The notes: a model not told the origin generated them from the sequence alone. A DNA stretch of 9,141 nt from an uncultured Spirochaetia bacterium (GCA_937960625.1 CALGPD010000339.1:1-9141); one strand, 5' to 3'; positions 1 to 7,612 are shown, counted from the stretch's first letter. Numbers and translations: made by a program.

Positions 1-426
1 GTATTATACTCAAGCATTCTTTTTGCAAAAGGCGCTTTATTTTACTACCTAACCGGATTGTATAAAAAAAATGAGCAGCCCGCTAGCGCAAGAGGAATCT
101 TGAAAGTGTTTACAATGTCATCTTATCCTTTGCTTTTACTACCCGCAGCCGGCCTGTTATGCGCTTACTTAAAAAGCAGCGGACTTTTTATCTTTCTTTA
201 CCTTGTACTTGCTCTATGGGTAACTGTTGTTAGATACCGGTCATTAAAGCGTATACTTAAAGTTCATGAATTTATTTTTAAATTGACATATGTAATTCCT
301 ATATTAACACAAGTCATACTCGTTGTCGTTATTATAGCATTTTCTGCATTAAGCAATCTATTTATATTAAAAACGTTAATACAAAGCATTATTAAAAGCA
401 TACTTAGTATATTAAGGGCTTTTTAA
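1..426 (+). CDS. Integral membrane protein, 3' part only (possibly Yip1-like)
   Basis: The reading frame is open from base 1, so the gene begins upstream of the window; 141 residues and the TAA stop (424-426) are visible. A TTG at 58 lies inside a hydrophobic stretch and is unlikely to be the start. About four hydrophobic helices are seen, roughly residues 1-20, 38-59, 60-80 and 95-125, separated by short basic loops. The order (helix, polar loop ending in KVFTMSSYPLLLLPAAGLL, helix, helix, basic turn RYRSLKRIL, long helix) resembles the Yip1-type membrane domain, but this is pattern recognition and not a firm assignment. The next gene, a sensor histidine kinase lacking its own membrane segments, starts 15 bp downstream on the same strand, so the two are probably cotranscribed. 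This protein could be a membrane partner for the kinase, but that is only inferred from position. Confidence 0.7.
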   Translation, partial: VLYSSILFAKGALFYYLTGLYKKNEQPASARGILKVFTMSSYPLLLLPAAGLLCAYLKSSGLFIFLYLVLALWVTVVRYRSLKRILKVHEFIFKLTYVIPILTQVILVVVIIAFSALSNLFILKTLIQSIIKSILSILRAF

Positions 427-441
427 GGTAAAACAGTATAA

Positions 442-1731
442 ATGGACACTTTTTATTATTATAACGAATTACTTCAATGTAAATCACAGGAAGATTTATT
501 TGGAACGTGCTATTCTTACGCGCAAGAATTATTTACACCGGAAAGGGCACGAGTTTATTTTTTTAATGAAACCCGGGATTTTTTAATTTGCAGGTTTAGA
601 TTCGGGCAATTATCATACAGTGACGGTGATGATAAAATTTCTGCTGATCAGGTAAAAAGCGTTATTGTAAGAACCATTGTTGAAAATAATCCTCAAATCG
701 TCAGAGATATATACGCTGATTCAAGAGTAGATGTCAGAGTGCTGGAAAAACTCGGTGTAAATAGCATAATTTCAATTCCAATCCATTTTACAAAAGAAGC
801 ATGGGGAGCGATTTCTTTTGATTTTAAAGAGAAAGAAAAATTTGACGAAGAAAAAATAGTTGCTTTGGTAACTTTTATCAGAATGGCTTCATTAATCCGT
901 GAAAATGCATTATTGACAGATCAGATAAATGAAGTTGATAATAAATTAAAAGAAGAACTTGAAAAAAAACGTTACGAACTTGAAAGAGTTAATGAACAGT
1001 TATTACTCAAAGGGCGTTTAAGTTCATTAGGGCAGCTTGCAAGCGGAGTTGCTCATGAAATAAAAAATCCCCTTGCTGTAATTAAAATGATTACAACGGC
1101 TTTATTTAATGAAACAGATGAAAAAAATGAAATAAAAAACGACCTTAGTGTTATAAAGTCAGAAATTTTAAGGCTTGAAGAAATAGTTAATCATTTTTTA
1201 AACTTTGCAAGGCCTAAAAAAGTCGAAGTTCAACCGGTAAATATCAATGAAATTCTCTTAGAGGTTAATGATTTTCTAAAAATTAAATTCAAAAGCTCAA
1301 ATATTAACGTAAATATGGACTTATACATACCTTTTCAAAAAATTGACGCGGATAAAAACCAGTTGAAACAGGTCTTTTTAAATATTCTATTGAATGCATA
1401 TGAAGTTTGCAAAGAACTGGAAAATGCTTATATAGATATTAAAACGTTAATAATTTCAAGAAAAAACGGGCGTTTTCTAAAAATAGAAATTTCGGACAAC
1501 GGGCCCGGGATAAAAGAAGACATAATCTCACAAATCTTTACTCCATTTACAACGGGAAGAAGTGACGGACTAGGACTGGGTTTATCCATTTGTTTTAGAA
1601 TTATTTCAGACCACGGGGGAAAAATTACCGCAAAAAACCGTTTATCCGGTGGGGCAAAATTTGAAATACTGCTTCCTATTGACAAAGAAAAAGTTGACAG
1701 CGCGTTTGAAACTTTAAGCAACGATATTTAA
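442..1731 (+). CDS. GAF-domain sensor histidine kinase, soluble (NtrB/AtoS-like core)
   Basis: This is a 429-residue two-component sensor kinase that autophosphorylates on His and would pass the phosphate to a response regulator. Residues about 12-150 look like a GAF sensor domain. A Lys/Glu-rich coiled coil (about 155-195) leads into the HisKA helix GQLASGVAHEIKNP with phospho-acceptor His205. The HATPase domain has an N box NILLNA (314-319), a G1 box DNGPG (352-356), an F box FTPFTTG and a G2 box GLGLGL (376-381), so all catalytic motifs are present. There is no signal peptide, membrane helix or receiver domain, so it should be cytoplasmic and sense an internal signal or act through a partner. 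No response regulator lies in the window. The ATG at 442 is preceded by AAGG, which overlaps the upstream stop at a rather long spacing (about 12 nt). The stop overlaps the convergent neighbour's stop. The kinase assignment is firm; the ligand is unknown. Confidence 0.94.
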   Translation: MDTFYYYNELLQCKSQEDLFGTCYSYAQELFTPERARVYFFNETRDFLICRFRFGQLSYSDGDDKISADQVKSVIVRTIVENNPQIVRDIYADSRVDVRVLEKLGVNSIISIPIHFTKEAWGAISFDFKEKEKFDEEKIVALVTFIRMASLIRENALLTDQINEVDNKLKEELEKKRYELERVNEQLLLKGRLSSLGQLASGVAHEIKNPLAVIKMITTALFNETDEKNEIKNDLSVIKSEILRLEEIVNHFLNFARPKKVEVQPVNINEILLEVNDFLKIKFKSSNINVNMDLYIPFQKIDADKNQLKQVFLNILLNAYEVCKELENAYIDIKTLIISRKNGRFLKIEISDNGPGIKEDIISQIFTPFTTGRSDGLGLGLSICFRIISDHGGKITAKNRLSGGAKFEILLPIDKEKVDSAFETLSNDI

Positions 1732-3836
1732 CGCGTATCTAATTTTCTCAAAGCACGGTTTATATCATAATCATTATTAAGCCTTTTTTTCGCTCTGATT
1801 AAAATACGCCTCGCTTGTTTCCTTTTAGAAACAGATATATATGCGTTTACAACGTTAAAAACTGTTTGCTTATAAAGGTTAATAAAATTACTTGCATTCC
1901 GCGAAATTGAAAGAGCTTTATCCGCATAGTATACTGCTTTATCAGGAATGTTATTTTTTAAATAAAAGTTAACAACATTTACTGTGCCTCTATACAAAAT
2001 GGAATAAAGATATTTAAAATTAATATATGTAAATCCTGTTTTTATATTTTTATATGCCATGTCAATTTTGTTTGAATTAAAATTATTCAAAGCAAGGTAA
2101 TAATAATACTGGGCATAAGCTTCATTTGTATATTTCCTTTTGAGTATAGGCCGGATTTTATCAAGATAATTTTTTAAAGAACTAAATTTCCGGTTTTTTC
2201 TGGCAAAATAAACAACCCGGACAGCAAAATCCTTAGAATACTTTTTTACAATAGTAACTTCCGGAGACGCATGGAAACCTTTTAAAAAATAATCAACTGC
2301 TAAGGATAATCTGCCTTTTTTTAAAAGAACATTAGAACTTGCAATGTAAAAACGTATCTGGATAGGCTTAAGAATTTCCTCTGGTAAAATATTTTTTGCC
2401 TCTTCAAGAACTTTATCTGCCCTGCTAAAATTTTCATTTTTTGATAATTTTGACAAATAAAAATTTATAAATTTCACTAAAAGCTTGCTGGACAGCACGG
2501 ATTTATTCGTTTTATAATAATATTTTTTTGCTACATTAAACGCGGAATCAAATTGACTATTTTTTATTAAAGTTGCAATATTGTTTGTATAGGCAAGGAA
2601 ATAATATTCATTCAATTCTTTATATTCTTTAACTTTTAAATCAACGAGTTTAATAGCTTTCTCATATTGTGAATTCCTTAGATAACTTATTATCCAATTT
2701 TTGTATATCAATGGCTCAAGTTCTTTAAGAGTAGGATATTTTCTATAACCTTTTTTCAGTATCATTAAAGCAAGCTTGTAATTATTCTTTTTCTGATAAC
2801 TATCAACATAAGCTCGATAAGCATCGGGTTCAATTTTTTTGATAACATTTTTCAATAACGTATTAGAATTATAGTAATCAGTAATTCTAAAAAAACGTTT
2901 GTACCTTGATTTTTTTAATAACCCCACTAAAATATTATTAAAAAAATACTGCGCAGCTTTGCCTGCTTTATAATCTTTAGAAAAAAGCCCGGCAAGTTCA
3001 AGCATGATATTAATTCCCTTAATAATATTTCCACGGCCTTCATATTGTAAAGCAAGTTTATGATAGGCAAATTTTGTGCCTTCAACTCCAGGAGCATTGG
3101 AAGGATAGACCATCAAAGAACGGATATAATTCTTAATACTTTCAGCGTATTTATTCTGACTTGCCAGTAAATTCGCTTTTTGGGAATAAAGGAAAGATAT
3201 TAACTGAAAATTATTAATATAATCTCTTTTTCCCCTTGAAGGAGGCACTCTCACATAACCCGTTATCTTTTTAAGAGCATCCTTAATTTTTCTGCTATTT
3301 CCCGCGTTAAATCCATACCTTACAGTAGTTTCGACTTCATACCTTTTATTGCCGATATAAACAACGCTGAAAACATGACTGGGAACAACCGCTGCCCCGG
3401 TTTTTATTCCAAAATGCTGACATGTTAAATTATAAAGCGTTGTGGATGAAACACAATTAAATAACCCTTTGGTCATAACAGTATATACCCTCGGGTCATT
3501 TTCTATGTATGATTTAAACAAAAATTCATGAAGCAGGCGCAAAATCATATCAGCTTTTTTCATGGTTGTTTTCGCGTTTTGAAATTCGCTGTTATTTGCA
3601 ATTTTCCGTAATATATTTTTATATCTCTGAAAATAAGGTGCCGTGTTTTTAAATAAATAAAAAACCGCAAAGTATAAGTTTCTTTTAAACCTTCCAAGCC
3701 GTAATTCATTTAAAACGCGTTTTTCCGAAGGATGAATATCAAGGTTAAAATGTTCGCTCCTGAACATTGTTAATGGAAAAGTTTTACCAACAAAACTAAA
3801 TATTAAAAAAACTATTATAAAAATTCTTTTGTTCAT
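1728..3836 (-). CDS. Exported transglutaminase-like protein with TPR-type repeats
   Basis: This 702-residue protein begins with a hydrophobic signal sequence (MNKRIFIIVFLIFSFVG), so it is exported or periplasmic. Residues about 90-175 resemble the transglutaminase-like papain fold: Cys128 in GLFNCVSSTTLY, His154 in VVPSHVFSVV and an acidic residue at Glu169 in RYEVETT, with spacing that fits a Cys-His-Asp/Glu triad. Glu in place of the usual Asp is a small deviation. From about residue 205 to the end it is helical, with repeated small-residue/Ala patterns typical of TPR (for example NKYAESIKNYIRSL, GRLSLAVDYFLKGF, DKAVYYADKAL, KQARRILIRAKKRL). The family pattern suggests a peptidase or protein-modifying enzyme with a protein-binding tail; the substrate is unknown. 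It lies 124 bp downstream of trpA on the same strand, with no convincing promoter or terminator between. No good Shine-Dalgarno sequence precedes the ATG. The fold call is moderately sure, activity is inferred. Confidence 0.75.
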   Translation of the reverse strand: MNKRIFIIVFLIFSFVGKTFPLTMFRSEHFNLDIHPSEKRVLNELRLGRFKRNLYFAVFYLFKNTAPYFQRYKNILRKIANNSEFQNAKTTMKKADMILRLLHEFLFKSYIENDPRVYTVMTKGLFNCVSSTTLYNLTCQHFGIKTGAAVVPSHVFSVVYIGNKRYEVETTVRYGFNAGNSRKIKDALKKITGYVRVPPSRGKRDYINNFQLISFLYSQKANLLASQNKYAESIKNYIRSLMVYPSNAPGVEGTKFAYHKLALQYEGRGNIIKGINIMLELAGLFSKDYKAGKAAQYFFNNILVGLLKKSRYKRFFRITDYYNSNTLLKNVIKKIEPDAYRAYVDSYQKKNNYKLALMILKKGYRKYPTLKELEPLIYKNWIISYLRNSQYEKAIKLVDLKVKEYKELNEYYFLAYTNNIATLIKNSQFDSAFNVAKKYYYKTNKSVLSSKLLVKFINFYLSKLSKNENFSRADKVLEEAKNILPEEILKPIQIRFYIASSNVLLKKGRLSLAVDYFLKGFHASPEVTIVKKYSKDFAVRVVYFARKNRKFSSLKNYLDKIRPILKRKYTNEAYAQYYYYLALNNFNSNKIDMAYKNIKTGFTYINFKYLYSILYRGTVNVVNFYLKNNIPDKAVYYADKALSISRNASNFINLYKQTVFNVVNAYISVSKRKQARRILIRAKKRLNNDYDINRALRKLDTR

Positions 3837-3960
3837 AATAGAATTTTAATCATTTTTTTTTAAGAAAGGTAGAATTATCTAAATAATTTCCAATTTGTTT
3901 TTCATGGGAAAGATTATTTGTATATCGTAAGATTAAACCGCCGCTTATAATATAGTCGAA

Positions 3961-4746
3961 TTATTTCGATACTTTATCCACTACAGCGTCCGATAATTCC
4001 TTTACAAAAGAAACAACGTCCTGATTCGCCAAAACACGCCGCACAATAGCAGAACCTACTATAACCCCGTCTGCAAAACCGGATACTTGTTTCACGTGAG
4101 CGGGTTCAGAAATTCCAAAACCAACGCAAACGGGTTTATCCGTTTTATCTTTCACTTTATGCGCGAACTTTTCAAGCCCCTTTTGAACGTCTTTTCTTTC
4201 CCCGGTAATACCCGTTAACGCGGTTAAATAAATAAATCCCGAAGTTAAGTTTATTAAGTTTTCAATCCGGTTTTCTTTTGATAGCGTTGTCATTAAGAAA
4301 ATTTGATTAATACCATATCTCTTAGCGTATCTATTAAACTCTTCATCAGATTCAGGGAGTAAATCCGGAACTATTATTCCTTTAACCCCACACGCTGATG
4401 CTTTTTTCATAAAATTCTTTATGCCGTAAGAAAATACCTGATTAAAATACAGCATAAATACAACGGGTTTGCCAGTTTTATCAGAAATCTCTTTAGCAGC
4501 TTTAAAAAACTCTTTCATGGTAATTTTATTTTCAAGCGCTTTTAACGTTGCTTCCTGAATTGTCGAACCGTCTGCAACCGGGTCGGAAAATGGAATTCCA
4601 AGTTCAACAATATCATAATAGTCTTTACACTCAATTATTAGTTCAACTGATTTTTTTAAATCAGGAAGCCCTAATACAAAATACGGAATGAATGCGGCTC
4701 TTTTGCCTTTTATTTTATTAAAAACTGATTCTATTGTTTCACTCAT
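3961..4746 (-). CDS. trpA: Tryptophan synthase alpha subunit
   Basis: TrpA cleaves indole-3-glycerol phosphate to indole and glyceraldehyde 3-phosphate, passing indole through a tunnel to TrpB in the cytoplasmic alpha2beta2 complex. The 261-residue length is normal. The signature ELGIPFSDPVADG holds the two catalytic acids, Glu48 and Asp59 (equivalent to Glu49 and Asp60 in Salmonella). The mobile loop TALTGITGER (175-184) carries Thr181. The phosphate-binding segments GFGIS and DGVIVGSAIV are present near the C terminus. Two usually conserved prolines are altered: YFNQVF in place of the common Y-N-P motif (about 100-105), and MTTLSKENRI in place of an APTT-type segment. This makes it a divergent but apparently complete subunit. 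The ATG overlaps the trpB stop (ATGA), and AAGGA (4755-4759) lies 8 nt upstream, inside trpB, supporting translational coupling and this start. Confidence 0.98.
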   Translation of the reverse strand: MSETIESVFNKIKGKRAAFIPYFVLGLPDLKKSVELIIECKDYYDIVELGIPFSDPVADGSTIQEATLKALENKITMKEFFKAAKEISDKTGKPVVFMLYFNQVFSYGIKNFMKKASACGVKGIIVPDLLPESDEEFNRYAKRYGINQIFLMTTLSKENRIENLINLTSGFIYLTALTGITGERKDVQKGLEKFAHKVKDKTDKPVCVGFGISEPAHVKQVSGFADGVIVGSAIVRRVLANQDVVSFVKELSDAVVDKVSK

Positions 4747-5936
4747 TTTGATTTTCCTTGCATTATTCTTTTAACTTCATTAACGTCTTTATCACCGCGG
4801 CCCGAGATATTTACAACCACGACTTTACGTTTTTCTTTTTTCGCGATATACGGAATATACGCTAATGCATGGCTTGATTCCAACGCGGGAATTATTCCTT
4901 CAAGCTCGCTTAATTCCCTAAACGCATCTAAAACCTGATCATCAGTAACGTTAACGTATTTAGCGCGGCCTATCTCATGTAGATACGAATGCTCGGGGCC
5001 TACACCGGGATAATCCAAACCCGCTGAAATGCTGTGAACATCGGATATATTACCCTGTTTATCATAAAGCAAATAGCTTTTAGCGCCGTGTAAAACTCCA
5101 ACCTGGCCGTAGCATAAAGGCGCTGCATGCTGTCCGGTTTTTTTACCTGCTCCTCCGGCTTCCACTCCAATAAGTTTAACGCGTTTATTTTTTATAAAAT
5201 CATAAAAAAGCCCGATAGCATTACTGCCGCCGCCTACACAAGCAACGCAGTAATCCGGCAGTTTGCCTTCTGCTTTCTTTAGCTGTCTTTTGGTTTCCTC
5301 GCCGATTATTTTTTGAAAATACCTAACGAGTTCAGGAAACGGATGAAATCCCGCGACAGAACCGATAAGATAATGCGTTGTTTCTGCCGTGCTGACCCAA
5401 TCTCTGATAGCTTCATTCATCGCGTCTTTTAGAGTTTTAGACCCTTTTTCAACCTTGTTAACTTTTGCGCCGAGTAAATTCATTCTAAAAACGTTCAATT
5501 CCTGACGCCGGATATCTTCAGCCCCCATGTAAATTTCACACTCAAGCCCCATCAAAGCGCAAGCCGTTGCTGTAGCTACACCGTGTTGACCTGCTCCGGT
5601 TTCTGCAATAATTCTCGTTTTGCCCATTTTTTTTGCGAGCAAAATCTGGCCTAAGGTATTATTAATCTTATGGCTGCCGGTATGGTTTAAATCTTCACGT
5701 TTTAAATAAATCTTTAAGTTATACTTTTTTGATAAACGCTGCGCAAAATATAAAGGAGACGGCCTGCCTGTATACTGAGTTAAATAGTAATCCAATTCTT
5801 TTCTGAATTTTTTATCTCTTTTTGCTTTATTAAACGTTTCTTTTAACTGAACGAGGTTATTATAAAGCAGCTCCGGCGCATAAACCCCGCCGAATTGCCC
5901 AAAAAATCCGTTTTTGTCTGGTAAATTATATTTCAT
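4743..5936 (-). CDS. trpB: Tryptophan synthase beta subunit
   Basis: TrpB is the PLP enzyme that condenses indole with serine to make tryptophan, paired with TrpA. The 397-residue length is that of the standard TrpB1 class. The motif KREDLNHTGSHKINN contains the PLP lysine, Lys90. Glu112 in AETGAGQHG is the catalytic acid. GGGSN (235-239) binds the PLP phosphate. AGLDYPGVGPEHSYL and the C-terminal VVNISGRGDKD, with the serine that contacts the PLP ring nitrogen, are intact. The N-terminal GFFGQFGGVYAPE is also typical. The start ATG has only a weak ribosome site (GGA). It sits about 24 nt below a plausible promoter on this strand. trpA follows with a 4-bp overlap. No trpE, trpD, trpC or trpF is in the window, and the genes after trpA are unrelated, so this is a detached trpBA pair as far as can be seen. 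Confidence 0.99.
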   Translation of the reverse strand: MKYNLPDKNGFFGQFGGVYAPELLYNNLVQLKETFNKAKRDKKFRKELDYYLTQYTGRPSPLYFAQRLSKKYNLKIYLKREDLNHTGSHKINNTLGQILLAKKMGKTRIIAETGAGQHGVATATACALMGLECEIYMGAEDIRRQELNVFRMNLLGAKVNKVEKGSKTLKDAMNEAIRDWVSTAETTHYLIGSVAGFHPFPELVRYFQKIIGEETKRQLKKAEGKLPDYCVACVGGGSNAIGLFYDFIKNKRVKLIGVEAGGAGKKTGQHAAPLCYGQVGVLHGAKSYLLYDKQGNISDVHSISAGLDYPGVGPEHSYLHEIGRAKYVNVTDDQVLDAFRELSELEGIIPALESSHALAYIPYIAKKEKRKVVVVNISGRGDKDVNEVKRIMQGKSK

Positions 5937-6145
5937 AATATTTATCCGGTTATATAATGTTCTTATAAAATACTAATAATGGATTGCTATTTCAATTAAG
6001 GAAGTTTAATTCTAATAAAAATGACATTTTATAAATTTGTGCGAAATAAATTATTAAAAAAAAGTATATAATAAATTAATATAGGGTGGAATAATTTTGT
6101 TTACCGTGTTAGTTTATATATCTTCTATAGCACAGGAGAAAGGCT
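5937..6145. other. Divergent intergenic region between trpB and a small exported-protein gene
   Basis: This very A+T-rich gap separates trpB (left, - strand) from the gene at 6146 (right, + strand) and must hold promoters for both. The - strand has a plausible sigma-70 promoter, listed separately. On the + strand TATAAT occurs at 6067-6072 but has no acceptable -35 at the right distance, so the promoter of the 6146 gene is unresolved. No T-box, Trp-codon leader peptide or attenuator hairpin is visible ahead of trpB. The only tiny - strand reading frame there has no Trp codon. Confidence 0.6.
5967..5995 (-). promoter_or_regulatory. Candidate trpB promoter
   Basis: On the - strand, TTGAAA (5995-5990) is separated by 17 nt from TATTTT (5972-5967). 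Transcription would start near 5960, giving a leader of about 24 nt before the trpB ATG. The -35 matches consensus at 5 of 6 positions; the -10 is weaker. The A+T-rich background makes chance matches common. Confidence 0.35.
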
Positions 6146-6640
6146 ATGATTATTACTAGAAAAATTCACGTTATTGCGTTCATCCTATTTCTAATTACAT
6201 CCTATTCTTATACGGATACAGATAATTGGAAATATAACATAAAAATTACAAACAGCGGAACCAGAAGCCAGGGTAAAAGAGGCATTTTACTTTATAAAAA
6301 CATTAGTATCGGGTATTATTTTCACTCTATACTTACCCCAATCGGAAAATATTCTTTCACATGGAGCAGACTGCCGTGGAAAGATAAGGGATATAATAAA
6401 ATATCAAACCAGACTTCGCATGATTTTATAAACAGCCTGGTCAGGTCCAACAATACAATGAAAAGAATAATTAATCGCGGGTATTACAAAGGGTTCGCGA
6501 AGTATAAAAAAACGCCGGAAAACTGGATACGCGTTATGCGTGACGGGCAATATTTCTGGATAAACCCGGAAGAATTAGTCCAGTTCATAAAAAGACACAG
6601 GTTTAGTTCATTGATAACGCGTTTTCTTCGGATTTATTAG
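6146..6640 (+). CDS. Small exported protein of unknown function, SH3-like motif near C terminus
   Basis: This 164-residue protein is not recognised. It begins with a basic and hydrophobic signal sequence (MIITRKIHVIAFILFLITSYSYT) with likely cleavage around residues 20-24, so the mature form is about 140 residues outside the cytoplasm. It is basic and rich in Lys, Arg, Tyr and Asn. Residues 126-139 (NWIRVMRDGQYFWI) resemble the W-x-x-V-x-x-x-DG-x-x-x-W-(I/V) strand pattern of bacterial SH3-like domains. This is one motif only and does not prove the fold. No cysteines are present. The start is well supported by AGGAG (6134-6138) 7 nt before the ATG. It is divergent from trpB, and downstream lies a 329-bp gap and then tRNA-Leu, so it appears monocistronic. 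The gene is probably real because it has a signal peptide and a good ribosome site. Confidence 0.75.
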   Translation: MIITRKIHVIAFILFLITSYSYTDTDNWKYNIKITNSGTRSQGKRGILLYKNISIGYYFHSILTPIGKYSFTWSRLPWKDKGYNKISNQTSHDFINSLVRSNNTMKRIINRGYYKGFAKYKKTPENWIRVMRDGQYFWINPEELVQFIKRHRFSSLITRFLRIY

Positions 6641-6969
6641 CGGAAGCATGAAATCAGGCTTTAAGTAAAAGTTAGATTTTATTCAACGCGGAGTAAGATG
6701 AGAAACGCTGAGGAATCACGTCAAAACCAAAATTGAAGATAAAATTAAAGCTTGAATAGTTATGCTATTGAAATTTATATCACAGCTTACGCTTAAATAT
6801 CATCACCCTATGCGTTTAATTCTTATATTCTAAATTCTCTTCTTCCCTGGGTGATTTTTATAATTCTTATTATAAGTAAATATTAATATTATCTGATTTT
6901 AAAATTGTTTATGAAAAACGTTATGTTATTGACAACGGGTAAATGATTTTATATACTTATACTCACAAA
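6641..6969. other. 329-bp stretch with no supported gene
   Basis: No convincing reading frame lies on either strand; the longest open stretches are short and lack a start with a ribosome site. It holds a 7-bp inverted repeat, ATCACCC (6802-6808) with GGGTGAT (6849-6855). This repeat spans a 40-nt loop and is followed by a T-rich run, so it could be a poor terminator for the upstream gene. Small A+T palindromes occur at 6879-6890 (AATATTAATATT) and near 6866-6876. The last 41 bp contain the tRNA promoter. Nothing else is seen. Confidence 0.6.
6929..6957 (+). promoter_or_regulatory. tRNA-Leu promoter, near-consensus sigma-70
   Basis: TTGACA (6929-6934), a 17-nt spacer and TATACT (6952-6957) match the sigma-70 consensus at 11 of 12 positions. 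The expected start near 6964 gives a 5' leader of only about 6 nt before the mature tRNA. That is typical of stable RNA genes. Confidence 0.88.
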
Positions 6970-7053
6970 GCCGGAGTGATGGAATTGGTAGACGTGCCTG
7001 ACTCAAAATCAGGTGGGGTTAAACCCGTGCGAGTTCGAGTCTCGCCTCCGGCA
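6970..7053 (+). tRNA. tRNA-Leu, anticodon CAA
   Basis: This is an 84-nt tRNA reading UUG codons. The acceptor stem is GCCGGAG (6970-6976) paired with CTCCGGC (7046-7052), with discriminator A at 7053. The anticodon stem CCTGA/TCAGG encloses the loop CTCAAAA (7002-7008), with anticodon CAA at 7004-7006. A long class II variable arm (GGGTTAAACCC) fits leucine. The T arm is GCGAG/CTCGC around TTCGAGT (7034-7040). The 3' CCA is not encoded (ACAG follows), so it must be added after transcription. It has its own strong promoter and a downstream terminator, so it is a single-gene unit. Confidence 0.97.
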
Positions 7054-7079
7054 CAGGGGAAAAGACGTTTAACTCTTTT

Positions 7080-7120
7080 AGCGTAATACTTTAACCGGTG
7101 TTACGCTTTTCTCTTTTATA
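7080..7120 (+). terminator. Rho-independent terminator after tRNA-Leu
   Basis: AGCGTAATAC (7080-7089) pairs with GTGTTACGCT (7098-7107) to give a 10-bp stem with one U-G pair and an 8-nt loop. It is followed directly by TTTTCTCTTTT. It ends the tRNA transcript 27 nt past the mature 3' end and lies immediately before the ATG at 7126. Confidence 0.85.
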
Positions 7121-7125
7121 AACAT

Positions 7126-7608
7126 ATGAACAAAGACAAACAAAACGTAAAAATTCAAGAACTAAAGCCATGCTTCAAGCACATGATTAAAAAAAGAAAA
7201 ACAATCCTTTTGACAATTATCTTTATATTAAGCCTCATTATACTTTTAGCTTTCTGCCTAAAGCCCGCGCGAATGTCAGAGTCAAAAAGCATAGCTATAA
7301 TTTTTATTTTTTATTTCAAGGCGCTTATCATATTTCTAATAATTATCCGGTATAAAATAAAGTTTCATAAAATCAGAGAAATTAAAGGAGAATTAAAATT
7401 CAGATTTTTTAGAAACCCAAAGTATTTTATCGGAATGCATAAAGTTGATTTCCCGCCAAAGTTAAAAAAATTGCTGCGCAAGCAACTGCCCAAGGGAGCG
7501 GATGTAGAAGCAAAAACCATATTCATATCATGGACGCCTTTTGATAAAAAAAACTTTGTGTTTGAAATCAAAAAAGGCAAAAAAACGTATTCCCTGCTGG
7601 ATGATTAA
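7126..7608 (+). CDS. Two-helix membrane protein of unknown function
   Basis: The 160-residue product is not recognised. A basic N-terminal tail (1-25) is followed by two membrane helices, about 26-45 (TILLTIIFILSLIILLAFCL) and 55-74 (SIAIIFIFYFKALIIFLIII). After these comes a basic, soluble C-terminal domain of about 85 residues. Both termini are probably cytoplasmic by the positive-inside pattern (HMIKKRKK-like before helix 1, RYKIKFHKIR after helix 2). There is no Shine-Dalgarno sequence before the ATG at 7126, because that space is taken by the tRNA terminator's T tract. An alternative ATG at 7183 (residue 20), just before helix 1, also lacks one, so the start is uncertain. Expression must come from terminator read-through or an unseen promoter. 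It could be a weakly expressed accessory gene. The reading frame is believable because of the clean helix-loop-helix layout. Confidence 0.6.
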   Translation: MNKDKQNVKIQELKPCFKHMIKKRKTILLTIIFILSLIILLAFCLKPARMSESKSIAIIFIFYFKALIIFLIIIRYKIKFHKIREIKGELKFRFFRNPKYFIGMHKVDFPPKLKKLLRKQLPKGADVEAKTIFISWTPFDKKNFVFEIKKGKKTYSLLDD

Positions 7609-7612
7609 TTAT

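Noticed and set aside
58..426. Complete 122-residue gene starting at TTG 58
   Set aside because: The frame is open to base 1 with hydrophobic sequence continuing upstream, so the gene is cut by the window edge.
1428..1721. 97-codon reading frame on the - strand inside the histidine kinase gene
   Set aside because: It lies wholly within the conserved HATPase coding region on the other strand, so it is a shadow frame.
5937..6145. Trp attenuator or T-box ahead of trpB
   Set aside because: The leader from the candidate promoter is only about 24 nt. No Trp codons cluster in any small frame and no terminator hairpin is visible.
6702..6839. Open frame on + strand interrupted by one TGA (6753-6755)
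   Set aside because: It has no start with a ribosome site, no protein-like pattern that I recognise, and is short for such A+T-rich DNA.
6970..7053. tRNA-Leu as an integration site for a genomic island
   Set aside because: No repeat of the tRNA 3' end and no integrase gene appears in the window.
7365..7580. 71-codon reading frame on the - strand inside the two-helix membrane protein gene
   Set aside because: There is no ribosome site and no recognisable feature; it is opposite a more believable frame with clean membrane helices.
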